In this document: positions 1-7,098 of the stretch, in pieces
Layout: each line of letters starts with the position of its first letter
Numbering within the stretch: the stretch's first letter is position 1
Assembly (NCBI GenBank): GCA_036556805.1
Contig: DATBIS010000082.1
Location: 1 to 15,011 of the forward strand
Source: DATBIS01 sp036556805
GTDB taxonomy: Bacteria > Actinomycetota > UBA4738 > HRBIN12
Reading direction: 5' to 3'
Length of the DNA: 15,011 nt
Made by a program: the position numbers and the translations under genes
The notes under the pieces: generated by a model
Seen by the model: the letters and a program-made list of their open reading frames with translations, nothing else
Told to the model about the DNA's origin: nothing
Databases searched by the model: none

Positions 1-693
1 CACGGTCACGATCGGCAGGTCGAGTCCCGCGAGCCGCGCGACCGGCGAGGACATCGGGCCGGTCGCGATCACCGCGGCGCCGCAGGCGATCTCGCCGGCC
101 GGCGTCAGGACGGCACGCAGGCGCCCGCCCTCGACGGCGAACCCGGTGGCGGCGGTCGCCACCGCGACGCCGGCGCCGGACCCGGCCGCCATGCCGAACG
201 TGAGCGCCTTCGTGTCGAGAAAGCCGTCGCCCGCGCGGAAACGCGCCTGCACGACGTCCGGACCGACCCACGGGAAGCGCGACCGCGCGTCGTCGCCGGA
301 CAGCAGCTCGACGTCGTCCTGTCCCCACGCGTGGAGCTGCGCGACGAGGTCGCGCTGTTCGCTCGCGCGCTCGTCCGACGTCGTGAGCCAGAGGTAGCCG
401 CGCTGCCGCACGTCGAGCGGATAGGTGCGCTGCCCGGTCGCGTCCTCGAAGTGCAGAAAGGTCTCGGTGGACTCGCGCACGAGCTCGAGCTCCTCGAGGT
501 TGTCGAACTGGAGGCGGAAGGCGCCCGCGGCCACCGGCGTCGTGAGCGTGCAGAGGCGCGGCCGGGCCTCGAGCAGCACGCACTCCAGGCCGGCGCGGGA
601 GAGGTGCAGCGCGGTCGAAGCTCCCACGACGCCGCCGCCGATCACGACGGCGTCAGCCGTGCGCGGCAGGTCGTCGAGGTACCGGACGCTCAT
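1..693 (-). CDS. FAD-dependent oxidoreductase, DAO family (partial, C-terminus missing)
   Basis: The visible 231 residues are the N-terminal part of a D-amino-acid-oxidase/sarcosine-oxidase-like flavoprotein (DAO superfamily). Residues 15-26 form the Rossmann dinucleotide-binding strand and turn, VVIGGGVVGAS, followed by a helix and an acidic strand end (LLEA, about 39-42) that in this family contacts the ribose of FAD. A second family feature is GDGFLDTKAL near residue 165, and AAVIATG near 210 resembles the second FAD-contacting segment. The start ATG at 693 gives the usual short N-terminal extension before the GG-rich motif. No strong Shine-Dalgarno is visible, but the aceA stop lies only 12 nt upstream, so the two genes are probably cotranscribed and this one may depend on coupling. 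The substrate cannot be read from the sequence; glycine, sarcosine, D-amino acids or a 2-hydroxy acid are all possible. The reading frame is intact to the window edge. Confidence 0.85.
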   Translation of the reverse strand, partial: MSVRYLDDLPRTADAVVIGGGVVGASTALHLSRAGLECVLLEARPRLCTLTTPVAAGAFRLQFDNLEELELVRESTETFLHFEDATGQRTYPLDVRQRGYLWLTTSDERASEQRDLVAQLHAWGQDDVELLSGDDARSRFPWVGPDVVQARFRAGDGFLDTKALTFGMAAGSGAGVAVATAATGFAVEGGRLRAVLTPAGEIACGAAVIATGPMSSPVARLAGLDLPIVTV

Positions 694-705
694 CGCGGCC
701 GGAGC

Positions 706-2022
706 CTACGACGGATCCGAGGAGCGCTCCTTCGCCCGGAACTGCGCCGCCTCGGTGGATCCCTCGAGCGCGAGCGTCGAGCCGCGACCGCCGGCGATCA
801 CCTGCGCGACGAGGTCGAAGTAGCCGGTGCCGACCTCGGCTTGGTGCCGCGTGGCCGTGTAGCCGTCGGCCTCCAGCGCGAACTCGCGGTCCTGCAGCTC
901 GACATAGGCGGTCATGCCATCGGCCGCGTAGCCGTGCGCGAGCTCGAACATCGAGGCGTTGAGCGCGTGGAATCCGGCGAGCGTGATGAACTGGAAGCGG
1001 TATCCCAGCGCCGCGAGCTCCTTCTGGAACCGCGCGATCGCGTCCTCGCCGAGGTGCGCGCGCCAGTTGAACGACGGCGAGCAGTTGTACGCGAGCGGCT
1101 TGTCGGGGAAGGACGCGTGGATGCCTTCCGCGAACACGCGCGCCTCGTCGAGGTCGGGCGTGGCCGTCTCGCACCACAGCAGGTCCGCATACGGCGCGTA
1201 CGCGAGCCCGCGCGCGATCGCCGCGTCCATGCCGGCGCGCACGCGGTAGTAACCCTCGGGCGTGCGTTCGCCGGTGGTGAACGGCGCGTCGCGAGGGTCG
1301 ACGTCGGACGTGAGAAGCGACGCCGCGAGGGCATCGGTTCGCGCCATCACCACGGTGGGAACCCCCACCACGTCCGCCGCCAGTCTCGCGGCCGTGAGCG
1401 TGCGCACGAACTGGTCGGTGGGCACGAGCACCTTGCCGCCGAGGTGCCCGCACTTCTTCTCGCTCGCGAGCTGATCCTCGAAGTGCACGCCGGCCGCGCC
1501 GGCCTCGATCATGGCCTTCATCAGCTCGAACGCGTTCAACGGACCGCCGAACCCGGCCTCCGCGTCGGCGACGATCGGCGCGAGGAAGTCGGCTTCCTCG
1601 CCGCTCGACCACGCGATCTGGTCGGCGCGCTGCAAGGCGTTGTTCAGTCGCCGCACGACCGCGGGCACGGAGTTCGCTGGGTAGAGCGACTGGTCGGGGT
1701 ACGTCTGGCCGGCGAGGTTCGCATCGGCCGCGACCTGCCAGCCGGAGAGGTAGACGGTCCGGAGGCCCGCCTTCACCATCTCGACGGCCTGTCCGCCCGT
1801 GAGCGCTCCGAGCGCCGCCACGTAGTCGTCGCGCTCGAGCAGGGCCCAGAGCTTCTCTGCGCCGAGCCGCGCGAGCGTGTGGTCGACGCGGATGGACCCG
1901 CGGAGGCGCACGACCTCCTCCGCGGTGTACGGGCGCTCGACTCCGCGCCATCGCGGGTCGGTTGCCCACGAACGCTGCAGTTCCTCGGCTTCGGTCTTCG
2001 GGAGCGTCGTTCGATCGGTCAT
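706..2022 (-). CDS. aceA: isocitrate lyase (glyoxylate shunt)
   Basis: The 438-residue product cleaves isocitrate to glyoxylate and succinate, allowing growth on acetate or fatty acids. The catalytic loop KKCGH is at residues 189-193, with the active-site cysteine at 191. The metal-site segment ADAEAGFGG is at 152-160, the substrate loop NCSPSFNW at 313-320, and TLAG at 347-350. The length fits the short bacterial class of the family (about 430 residues), and the N-terminus reads like actinobacterial Icl1. I chose the ATG at 2022 because GAGGAG lies 7 nt before it (2030-2035); an in-frame upstream extension of 28 residues is Pro/Arg-rich and unlike the family. The gene has its own 192-bp upstream region separating it from hisG, with a palindrome and hairpins. 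Malate synthase is not in the window. The downstream oxidoreductase follows after 12 nt. No disabling changes are seen. Confidence 0.97.
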   Translation of the reverse strand: MTDRTTLPKTEAEELQRSWATDPRWRGVERPYTAEEVVRLRGSIRVDHTLARLGAEKLWALLERDDYVAALGALTGGQAVEMVKAGLRTVYLSGWQVAADANLAGQTYPDQSLYPANSVPAVVRRLNNALQRADQIAWSSGEEADFLAPIVADAEAGFGGPLNAFELMKAMIEAGAAGVHFEDQLASEKKCGHLGGKVLVPTDQFVRTLTAARLAADVVGVPTVVMARTDALAASLLTSDVDPRDAPFTTGERTPEGYYRVRAGMDAAIARGLAYAPYADLLWCETATPDLDEARVFAEGIHASFPDKPLAYNCSPSFNWRAHLGEDAIARFQKELAALGYRFQFITLAGFHALNASMFELAHGYAADGMTAYVELQDREFALEADGYTATRHQAEVGTGYFDLVAQVIAGGRGSTLALEGSTEAAQFRAKERSSDPS

Positions 2023-2066
2023 GTCGTGTCTCCTCGGTCCTGCCTTACCCGTCCCCGGAAACGCAA

Positions 2067-2094
2067 GAACCCCCCGCGATCGGGCGAGAGGTTC
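2067..2094 (-). terminator. imperfect hairpin in the hisG-aceA gap; possible terminator or aceA leader structure
   Basis: The outer arms GAACC (2067-2071) and GGTTC (2090-2094) pair, and inside them CCCG (2073-2076) pairs with CGGG (2081-2084) around a CGAT loop, with an asymmetric internal bulge. On the minus strand the stem is followed by TTGCGTTT, a weakly T-rich tail. It could end hisG transcription. It also lies downstream of the likely aceA promoter and about 45 nt before the aceA ATG, so it could instead be part of the aceA leader. A second small hairpin, GGGCC-TGA-GGCCC, sits at 2108-2120 without a T tract. The stem is imperfect and the tail weak, so the terminator call is tentative. 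Confidence 0.3.
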
Positions 2095-2151
2095 GGCGGC
2101 GGGCAACGGGCCTGAGGCCCCGCCGGCCCGCCCTAGCTCGTGCCTACCGAA

Positions 2152-2167
2152 TTGAACGGCCGTTCAA
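2152..2167. promoter_or_regulatory. perfect 16-bp palindrome, likely repressor operator upstream of aceA
   Basis: TTGAACGGCCGTTCAA is an exact inverted repeat with no spacer. It sits in the only sizeable non-coding region of the window, about 130 nt before the aceA start. Its size and symmetry suit a dimeric helix-turn-helix repressor of the TetR type, many of which control acyl-CoA and acetate metabolism genes in actinobacteria. No regulator gene is present nearby, and the cognate protein is unknown. Operator function is inference; the symmetry itself is directly visible. Confidence 0.5.
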
Positions 2168-2177
2168 ACACGGGCAC

Positions 2178-2207
2178 AGCCTGGCAGAACGGCGGGCCGG
2201 GCGTCAA
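2178..2207 (-). promoter_or_regulatory. aceA: candidate promoter for aceA (weak)
   Basis: On the minus strand TTGACG (2202-2207) resembles a -35 element, and CAGGCT (2178-2183) could be a -10 after an 18-nt spacer. This would put the transcription start near 2171, just before the palindrome at 2152-2167, a common place for a repressor site. The -10 match is poor. An alternative uses TTGAAC inside the palindrome with TAGGCA at 2141-2146, but its spacer is only 15 nt. Confidence 0.25.
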
Positions 2208-2214
2208 TCGGCCG

Positions 2215-3090
2215 TCAGGGCACGATCTTCGAGATCGGGATCTCGAGGACGTCGGTGGCGCCGGCAGCCTTCAGCTGCGGGATGAGGGTGTTCACGCGGG
2301 CCTTCTCCACGACCGTCTCCACCGCATAGCCTCCGGCGGAGAGCGGGGACACCGTGGGCGACTTCATCGACGGCACGACCGCGAGCACGGCGTCGAGGTG
2401 CGCGTCGTCGACGTTCAGCTTGATGAGTACGCGGCCCTCCGCTCGGAGCGCGCCGAGCAAGAGCGTCGTGACGTCGTCCATCGCGGTGCGCTTCGCGGCA
2501 TCGGCGGCCGCGTCGCGGTTCGCGACGAGCACCGGCTCCGACGTCATGATCGTCGCGATGATCTTCATGCCGTGCGCGCGGAGCGTCGATCCCGTCTCGG
2601 TGACGTCGACGATCGCGTCGACGATCTCCGGCACCTTCGCCTCGGTCGCGCCGTAGGACCACACGACCTTCACCGTCGTGCCGAGCTCGGCGAAGTACTT
2701 CTCGGTGAGGTGGAGGAACTCGGTGGAGATCCGGGAGCCCGGTGGGAGCTCCGCCGCGGCGTTCGCGGAGTGCGCGTTCGGCACCGCGAGCACGATGCGC
2801 GTGCCGTGGCCCGTGCCGGATCGCGCGTACGGGAGGGTCGCGAGGACCTCGACGTCGGCGCCGGTCTCGGCGATCCAGTCCTCGCCGGTGATGCCGAGGT
2901 CGAACAGCCCGTCCTGCACGTAGGTGGGGATCTCTTGCGGCCGTAGCAGCGAGACGCCCTCGATCCGCTCGTCCTCGATCGAACCGTGGTAGTCGCGATC
3001 CGAGCCTCGGCGAACGGGCAGGTCCGCCTCCTCGAACAGACGGAGCGTCTGGGCTTCCAGCGACCCCTTCGGCAGCACGAGCTTCAGCAT
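2215..3090 (-). CDS. hisG: ATP phosphoribosyltransferase, long (HisZ-independent) form
   Basis: The 291-residue enzyme catalyses the first step of histidine synthesis, joining ATP and PRPP to give phosphoribosyl-ATP. The N-terminus MLKLVLPKGSL is typical of the family. The PRPP-binding region lies near 156-172 (IVDAIVDVTETGSTLR). Residues from about 218 to 291 form the C-terminal ACT-like regulatory domain found in long HisG proteins, so the enzyme should be feedback-inhibited by histidine and need no HisZ partner. The ATG at 3090 shares one base with the hisI stop (TGATG), with GGAG a few bases upstream. It is the last gene of the his chain; in many actinobacteria hisG instead pairs with hisE away from hisDCBHAFI. 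The stop at 2215-2217 is followed by the 192-bp gap before aceA. Confidence 0.97.
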   Translation of the reverse strand: MLKLVLPKGSLEAQTLRLFEEADLPVRRGSDRDYHGSIEDERIEGVSLLRPQEIPTYVQDGLFDLGITGEDWIAETGADVEVLATLPYARSGTGHGTRIVLAVPNAHSANAAAELPPGSRISTEFLHLTEKYFAELGTTVKVVWSYGATEAKVPEIVDAIVDVTETGSTLRAHGMKIIATIMTSEPVLVANRDAAADAAKRTAMDDVTTLLLGALRAEGRVLIKLNVDDAHLDAVLAVVPSMKSPTVSPLSAGGYAVETVVEKARVNTLIPQLKAAGATDVLEIPISKIVP

Positions 3091-3410
3091 CAGCGCTCCA
3101 GCGTACGGAAGAAACAGCTGCGCTCGCCCGTGTGACACGCGGCGCCCTCTTGGTGCACGCGCGCGAGCACGACGTCGCCGTCGCAGTCGGCGCGGAGCTC
3201 CTCCAGGTGTTGCACGTGGCCGCTCGTGTCGCCCTTTCGCCAGAGCTCGCCACGCGAGCGGCTCCAGTAGGTCATCCGGCCTTCGTCGAGGGAGCGCTCG
3301 AGGGCCTGGCGGTTCGACCACGCCACCATGAGCACCTGGTCGAACTCCGCGTCCTGCACCACGACGGGGATCAATCCGCGCTCGTCGAACGTGAGGTCGT
3401 CGAGATTCAC
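3090..3410 (-). CDS. hisI: phosphoribosyl-AMP cyclohydrolase
   Basis: The 106-residue protein is a stand-alone PRA-CH enzyme that opens the adenine ring of phosphoribosyl-AMP in the third step of histidine synthesis. The core SRSRGELWRKGDTSGH spans about 50-65. The metal-binding DCDGD is at 75-79 and the zinc-ligand segment ACHTG at 91-95, with a further Cys at 99. The GTG start at 3410 overlaps the hisF stop by 4 nt (GTGA) and gives the normal family N-terminus; starting at later Met codons would lose the conserved first strand. The C-terminus ends at the cyclohydrolase domain, with no fused HisE pyrophosphohydrolase. Since hisG follows with a one-base overlap, hisE must be elsewhere in the genome. 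Confidence 0.96.
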   Translation of the reverse strand: MNLDDLTFDERGLIPVVVQDAEFDQVLMVAWSNRQALERSLDEGRMTYWSRSRGELWRKGDTSGHVQHLEELRADCDGDVVLARVHQEGAACHTGERSCFFRTLER

Positions 3411-4171
3411 CGGCGCACCGTGATCCCGGCGCCCGCGAGGTGGTCCTTCACCTCGGCGATCGAGAGCGCCTCGAAATGGAAGCGTGAGGCCGCAAGGACC
3501 GCGTCGGCGCCGCCGCGCGTGATCGCCTCGGCGAAGTGCTCGGGGGCGGCGGCGCCGCCGCTCGCGACGACCGGCACCGACGTCGCGTCGACGACCGCGC
3601 GTACCAACTCCAGGTCGTAGCCCTCGCCGGTGCCGTCGCGATCCATCGACGTGAGCAAGATCTCGCCGGCGCCGTATCGTGCCGTAGCCTCGGCGGCCCA
3701 CTCGACCGCGTCGCGACCCGACGGCGTCCGCCCCGCGTCCACGAACACGTCCCAGCCGCTCGCATCACGGCGCCGCGCGTCGATCGCGATCACCATGCAT
3801 TGCGTCCCGAACCGGCTCGCGCACCGATCGAGGAGCGCGGGGTCGCGCACGGCCGCGCTGTTCACGGCGACCTTGTCCGCGCCCGATCGCAGCAGGGCGC
3901 GCACGTCCTCCTCGGTGCGCACGCCGCCGCCCACCGTGAGCGGGATGAACACCTGCTCGGCCGTCCGCCGGATGACCTCGTGCGTGGCCTCGCGGTCCTC
4001 GATCGTCGCGGTGATGTCGAGGAACACGAGCTCGTCGGCTCCCTCGGCGTCGTACCGGGCGGCGAGCTCGACCGGATCTCCGGCGTCCACGAGGTCCACG
4101 AACCGCGTGCCCTTCACGACGCGACCCGCGTCCACGTCCAGGCAGGGGATCACCCGTTTCGCGAGCGTCAT
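3407..4171 (-). CDS. hisF: imidazole glycerol phosphate synthase, cyclase subunit
   Basis: The 254-residue (beta/alpha)8 barrel uses ammonia from HisH to turn PRFAR into imidazole glycerol phosphate and AICAR. The N-terminal strand RVIPCLDVD carries the catalytic Asp at 12, and IAID carries the second catalytic Asp at 131. The half-barrel phosphate-binding loops are visible as VGGGVR (80-85) and VVASGGAA (201-208). The length is normal. The ATG at 4171 overlaps the hisA stop by 4 nt (ATGA), with an unusually good Shine-Dalgarno (AGGTGATC, 4177-4184) inside the end of hisA. The start gives the usual MTLAKRVIPCLDV beginning. It presumably forms a heterodimer with the HisH product encoded two genes upstream. 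Confidence 0.97.
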   Translation of the reverse strand: MTLAKRVIPCLDVDAGRVVKGTRFVDLVDAGDPVELAARYDAEGADELVFLDITATIEDREATHEVIRRTAEQVFIPLTVGGGVRTEEDVRALLRSGADKVAVNSAAVRDPALLDRCASRFGTQCMVIAIDARRRDASGWDVFVDAGRTPSGRDAVEWAAEATARYGAGEILLTSMDRDGTGEGYDLELVRAVVDATSVPVVASGGAAAPEHFAEAITRGGADAVLAASRFHFEALSIAEVKDHLAGAGITVRR

Positions 4172-4869
4172 CCCCGGATCACCTGCGCGAGCTTCAGCGT
4201 GCGTTCGTAGAGCGCCTTGCCGGTCACAACGGCCTCGCACCCGAGGTCGCGGAGCGCCCAGACGTCGTCGGCCGTGCGGACGCCGCCGCTCGCGATCACC
4301 GGCTTGTCGGTGAGCTCGAGCACGCGCGCGCAGAGCCGGAGGTCGGGGCCCGCGAGCGTTCCGTCGCGCGCGACCGAGGTCACGAGGAAACGGGGCGCAC
4401 CCGCCTCCACCAGCGCCGGCACGGCCGTTTCGAGCTCGGGGCCCTCTTCCTGCCAGCCGCGGATCATCAGCCGCCCGCCGCGCACGTCGACGGCCACCAC
4501 CACGCGCTCCGCGTACTCCTCGACCGCGCGCGCGACGAACGTGGGGTCGGCGGCGGCCGCCGTGCCCAGGATCGCCCGCGCCGCGCCGAGCTCGATGATG
4601 CGGCCGACGTCCTCGAGCGTTCGCACGCCGCCGCCCACCTGCACCGGGATCGCAACCGCGAGGCAGATCTGTCGTACGACCTCCGCGTTGGAGCCCTCCT
4701 CGAGCGCGGCGTCGAGATCGACGACGTGGAGCCGGCGCGCGCCCTCGGTCTGGAAGCGTTCGGCGACCGCGACCGGGTCGTCCGCGTACGCGGTCTCGGT
4801 GCTCGGGTCGCCGCGGGTCAGCCGCACGGCCTTGCCCTCGCGGAGATCGATCGCGGGGATCACGATCAC
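4168..4869 (-). CDS. hisA: ProFAR isomerase
   Basis: The 233-residue barrel isomerises ProFAR to PRFAR, the substrate of HisF/HisH. VIPAIDL places the first catalytic Asp at 8, VAVDVRGG the second at 128, and TSVARDGTLAGPD (164-176) contains the conserved DGT. Phosphate-binding loops are VGGGVR (78-83) and IASGGVR (192-198). Many actinobacteria have a dual HisA/TrpF enzyme, PriA, with a Ser-Gly-Gly loop (ELSGGIR). Here that loop is QVGGGVR, which looks like ordinary HisA, so TrpF activity is doubtful. The GTG at 4869 overlaps the hisH stop by 4 nt and gives the typical start. A second GTG two codons later (4861-4863) is possible but would shorten the first strand. Confidence 0.95.
   Translation of the reverse strand: MIVIPAIDLREGKAVRLTRGDPSTETAYADDPVAVAERFQTEGARRLHVVDLDAALEEGSNAEVVRQICLAVAIPVQVGGGVRTLEDVGRIIELGAARAILGTAAAADPTFVARAVEEYAERVVVAVDVRGGRLMIRGWQEEGPELETAVPALVEAGAPRFLVTSVARDGTLAGPDLRLCARVLELTDKPVIASGGVRTADDVWALRDLGCEAVVTGKALYERTLKLAQVIRG
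4177..4184 (-). promoter_or_regulatory. hisF: strong ribosome binding site for hisF
   Basis: AGGTGATC on the minus strand matches eight consecutive bases of the usual anti-Shine-Dalgarno end of 16S rRNA, 5 nt before the hisF ATG. It lies within the last codons of hisA and fixes the hisF start at 4171. Confidence 0.6.
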
Positions 4870-5468
4870 GCGGCCGTCACCGCCTTCACGAAGTTCTCGT
4901 AGATCTGCAGTCCCGCGTCGCCCGACTTCTCCGGGTGGAACTGCGTCGCGAACACGTTGCCGGCCGCCACCGCCGCGCTGAACGTCCGGCCGTAGGTCGT
5001 GGTGCCGATCGTCGCGGGAGAGACGTCCGCCGCGTAGGAGTGCACGAAGCAGAACCACTCGCCGTCCGCGATGCCCGCCACGTAGGGGTGGCGTACCCAT
5101 TCCACCGTGTTCCACCCCATGTGCGGGACGCGCACGTTCGCGGGGAGCGACCGAACGCGCCCGCCGAGCAAGCCGAGGCCGGGGGCGGGGTCCTCGTCGC
5201 TCGCGTCGAACAGGACCTGCATCCCCAGGCAGACGCCGAACACCGGCCGGCCGGTGCCGGCGAAGGCCACGATCGCCCGATCGAGGCCGCTCGAACGGAG
5301 ACCGCGCATGCAGGCGCCGAAGTGGCCGACGCCCGGGATGACGAGCGCCTCGGCCGCGGCGACGGCGGCCGCATCGCCCGTGATCTCGGCGTCGCCTCCG
5401 ACGTGGCCGAGGGCGCGTTCGACCGAACGCAGGTTGCCCATGCCGTAGTCGAGCACCGCGATCGTCAC
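4866..5468 (-). CDS. hisH: imidazole glycerol phosphate synthase, glutamine amidotransferase subunit
   Basis: The 200-residue class I glutaminase supplies ammonia to HisF. It begins with the family motif VLDYGMGNLRSV. The oxyanion region is IPGVGHFGACM (44-54). The catalytic triad is Cys80 in FGVCLGMQ, with His178 and Glu180 in TQFHPEKSG. The length is typical. The GTG start at 5468 overlaps the hisB stop by 4 nt (GTGA) and is only five codons before the conserved DYGMGN. It is separated from its partner gene hisF by hisA, the usual actinobacterial order. All catalytic residues are present. Confidence 0.97.
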   Translation of the reverse strand: MTIAVLDYGMGNLRSVERALGHVGGDAEITGDAAAVAAAEALVIPGVGHFGACMRGLRSSGLDRAIVAFAGTGRPVFGVCLGMQVLFDASDEDPAPGLGLLGGRVRSLPANVRVPHMGWNTVEWVRHPYVAGIADGEWFCFVHSYAADVSPATIGTTTYGRTFSAAVAAGNVFATQFHPEKSGDAGLQIYENFVKAVTAA

Positions 5469-6046
5469 AACGTGCCCTTCGTCGACGGGGTTGTCTCGCC
5501 GCCCGTGAGCGAGCATGCATCGCCGAGCGCCTTCGCGAGCGCCTTGAACTCGGCCTCGACGACGTGGTGCGGCGACCGACCGGCCTTCAGCCGCACGTGC
5601 ACGGTCATCGAGGCGGCCGTCGCGAACGCGCGTACGAAGTCCTCGACGAGCCCGGTGTCGAACGTGCCGATCGTCTCGGCCGGCACGTCGACCTCGTGGA
5701 CGGCGAACGGCCTCCCGGAGAGGTCGATCGCGACCTCGACGGCCGCCTCGTCGAGCGGCACCGTGATCGAGCCGAACCGGCGGATGCCGCGCTTGTCGCC
5801 GAGCGCTTCGGCGAGCGCCTGCCCGACCGCGAGTCCCACGTCCTCGACCGTGTGGTGTCCGTCGACGTCGAGGTCGCCCTTCGCGCTCACCGACAGCGTC
5901 CACCCCGCGTGCGTGCCCAGCTGTTGGAGCATATGGTCGAAGAACGGAAGCCCGGTGTCCGCGACCGCGGTGCCGTCCCCATCCAGCCGAAGCTCGACGC
6001 GAACGTCGGTCTCCTTCGTCGTGCGGTTCACGGTGGCGGACCTCAT
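5465..6046 (-). CDS. hisB: imidazoleglycerol-phosphate dehydratase (monofunctional)
   Basis: The 193-residue enzyme dehydrates imidazole glycerol phosphate to imidazole acetol phosphate. Manganese-binding His/Glu motifs of the family are visible: FFDHMLQQLGTHAG (35-48), GHHTVEDVG (63-71) and SPHHVVEAEFKA (158-169). There is no fused histidinol-phosphate phosphatase domain, as usual in actinobacteria, so that activity must be encoded elsewhere (for example by a HisN-type gene). The ATG at 6046 overlaps the hisC stop by 4 nt and has an excellent Shine-Dalgarno, AGGAGGTG at 6052-6059. A leading MRSATVNRTTKET matches the normal family start. The frame is intact. Confidence 0.97.
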   Translation of the reverse strand: MRSATVNRTTKETDVRVELRLDGDGTAVADTGLPFFDHMLQQLGTHAGWTLSVSAKGDLDVDGHHTVEDVGLAVGQALAEALGDKRGIRRFGSITVPLDEAAVEVAIDLSGRPFAVHEVDVPAETIGTFDTGLVEDFVRAFATAASMTVHVRLKAGRSPHHVVEAEFKALAKALGDACSLTGGETTPSTKGTL

Positions 6047-7098
6047 GCGAGCACCTCCTGAAGGCTGTCGAGGAACACGTCGACCTCGGCGGGCGTGCCG
6101 GCGCTCACGCGCAGGGTCCCCGGCACGACCGCCGTCATGTCGCGCACGAGCACGCCGCGGTCGAGGAGGTCCTTCCAGACGATCTCGGCCGGCTTCGGCG
6201 GCTTGAACAGGACGAAGTTCGCGTCCGACGGGAACGCCACGACCCCGGGGATCGCCCGCAGGCCGGTGAGCAACCGGTCTCGCTCCGCCCGGATCCGTTC
6301 GACGGCGGCGTTTGCCTCCTCGGCGTGCAGCAGCGCCGCGATGCCGGCGGCCTGTGTGAGCGCGGAGACGTGGTACGGCAGCCGCACCCGACGGAGGTCG
6401 TCGATCACCTGCGGCGCCGCCACGCAGTAGCCGAGCCTCGCGCCGGCGAGCGCGAACGCTTTGGAGAGCGTGCGCACGACCACGAGGTTCGGATGGTCGT
6501 CGAGGAGCGGCAGCGCGGTCTCGCCGCCGAACTCGATGTACGCCTCGTCGACGACGACGAGGGCCTCGGTCTGCTCGGCGAACCGCCGGATCACGTCGAG
6601 CCCCTGCGCGTTGCCCGTCGGGTTGTTCGGCGAGCACACGAGCACCATGTCCGCCTTCGCCGCGGCCGCGGCGGCGACGTCCTTCGGCCCGAGCAGATAT
6701 GGGGGGTTCATCGTGAAGTCCGCCACGGCCGTGTGCGTGAGCCACGCGATGCGGCCGTGCACGACGTAGGTCGGCTCGAAGATCGCGACCGTGCGCATCG
6801 GGCCGCCGTAGGCGAGGAACAGCTCCTCGAGGATCTCGTTCGAGCCGTTCGCGGCCCAGATCATCTCGGCCGGCCGGTCAACGTGCGCGGCGAGCTTCTC
6901 GCGCAGCCTGGGCATCTCCGAATCCGGATAGCGGTGCAGAGGGATGTCGCGCGCGACGGCCGCGAGCATCGCGAAGAAGCGATCGGGGAGCGGCACGGGC
7001 GACTCGTTCGTGTTGAGCCGCACCGGCACGTCCACCTGGCGTGAGGTGTACGGCTCCTCCTCGCTGAGACCGGGCCTGGGCTTCGCGAGCTGGCTCAC
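6043..7098 (-). CDS. hisC: histidinol-phosphate aminotransferase
   Basis: The 351-residue PLP enzyme (aspartate aminotransferase fold type I) transfers an amino group to imidazole acetol phosphate. RLNTNESP (27-34) is the family start motif, ANGSNEIL (83-90) the cofactor phosphate region, SPNNPTG (156-162) and VVDEAYIEF (182-190) the PLP-ring contacts, and TLSKAFALAGARLGY (210-224) holds the Schiff-base lysine at 213. LRVSAGTP (329-336) carries the C-terminal substrate-carboxylate Arg. The GTG at 7098 overlaps the hisD stop by 4 nt, with GGGAG upstream. The translation from this GTG gives a normal-length protein. Substrate specificity follows from its position between hisD and hisB. Confidence 0.96.
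   Translation of the reverse strand: MSQLAKPRPGLSEEEPYTSRQVDVPVRLNTNESPVPLPDRFFAMLAAVARDIPLHRYPDSEMPRLREKLAAHVDRPAEMIWAANGSNEILEELFLAYGGPMRTVAIFEPTYVVHGRIAWLTHTAVADFTMNPPYLLGPKDVAAAAAAKADMVLVCSPNNPTGNAQGLDVIRRFAEQTEALVVVDEAYIEFGGETALPLLDDHPNLVVVRTLSKAFALAGARLGYCVAAPQVIDDLRRVRLPYHVSALTQAAGIAALLHAEEANAAVERIRAERDRLLTGLRAIPGVVAFPSDANFVLFKPPKPAEIVWKDLLDRGVLVRDMTAVVPGTLRVSAGTPAEVDVFLDSLQEVLA
6052..6059 (-). promoter_or_regulatory. hisB: strong ribosome binding site for hisB
   Basis: AGGAGGTG on the minus strand lies 5 nt upstream of the hisB ATG, within the last codons of hisC. It is one of the best ribosome binding sites in the window and confirms the hisB start. Confidence 0.65.

Noticed and set aside
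2023..2106. A 28-residue N-terminal extension of isocitrate lyase
   Set aside because: It is Pro/Arg-rich, unlike the family, and a good ribosome site precedes the inner ATG at 2022.
331..2115. A long plus-strand open frame opposite aceA and the oxidoreductase
   Set aside because: The translation is Arg/Glu/His-rich with no family motif, and it lies opposite two clearly recognised genes. It is the antisense shadow expected in high-GC DNA.
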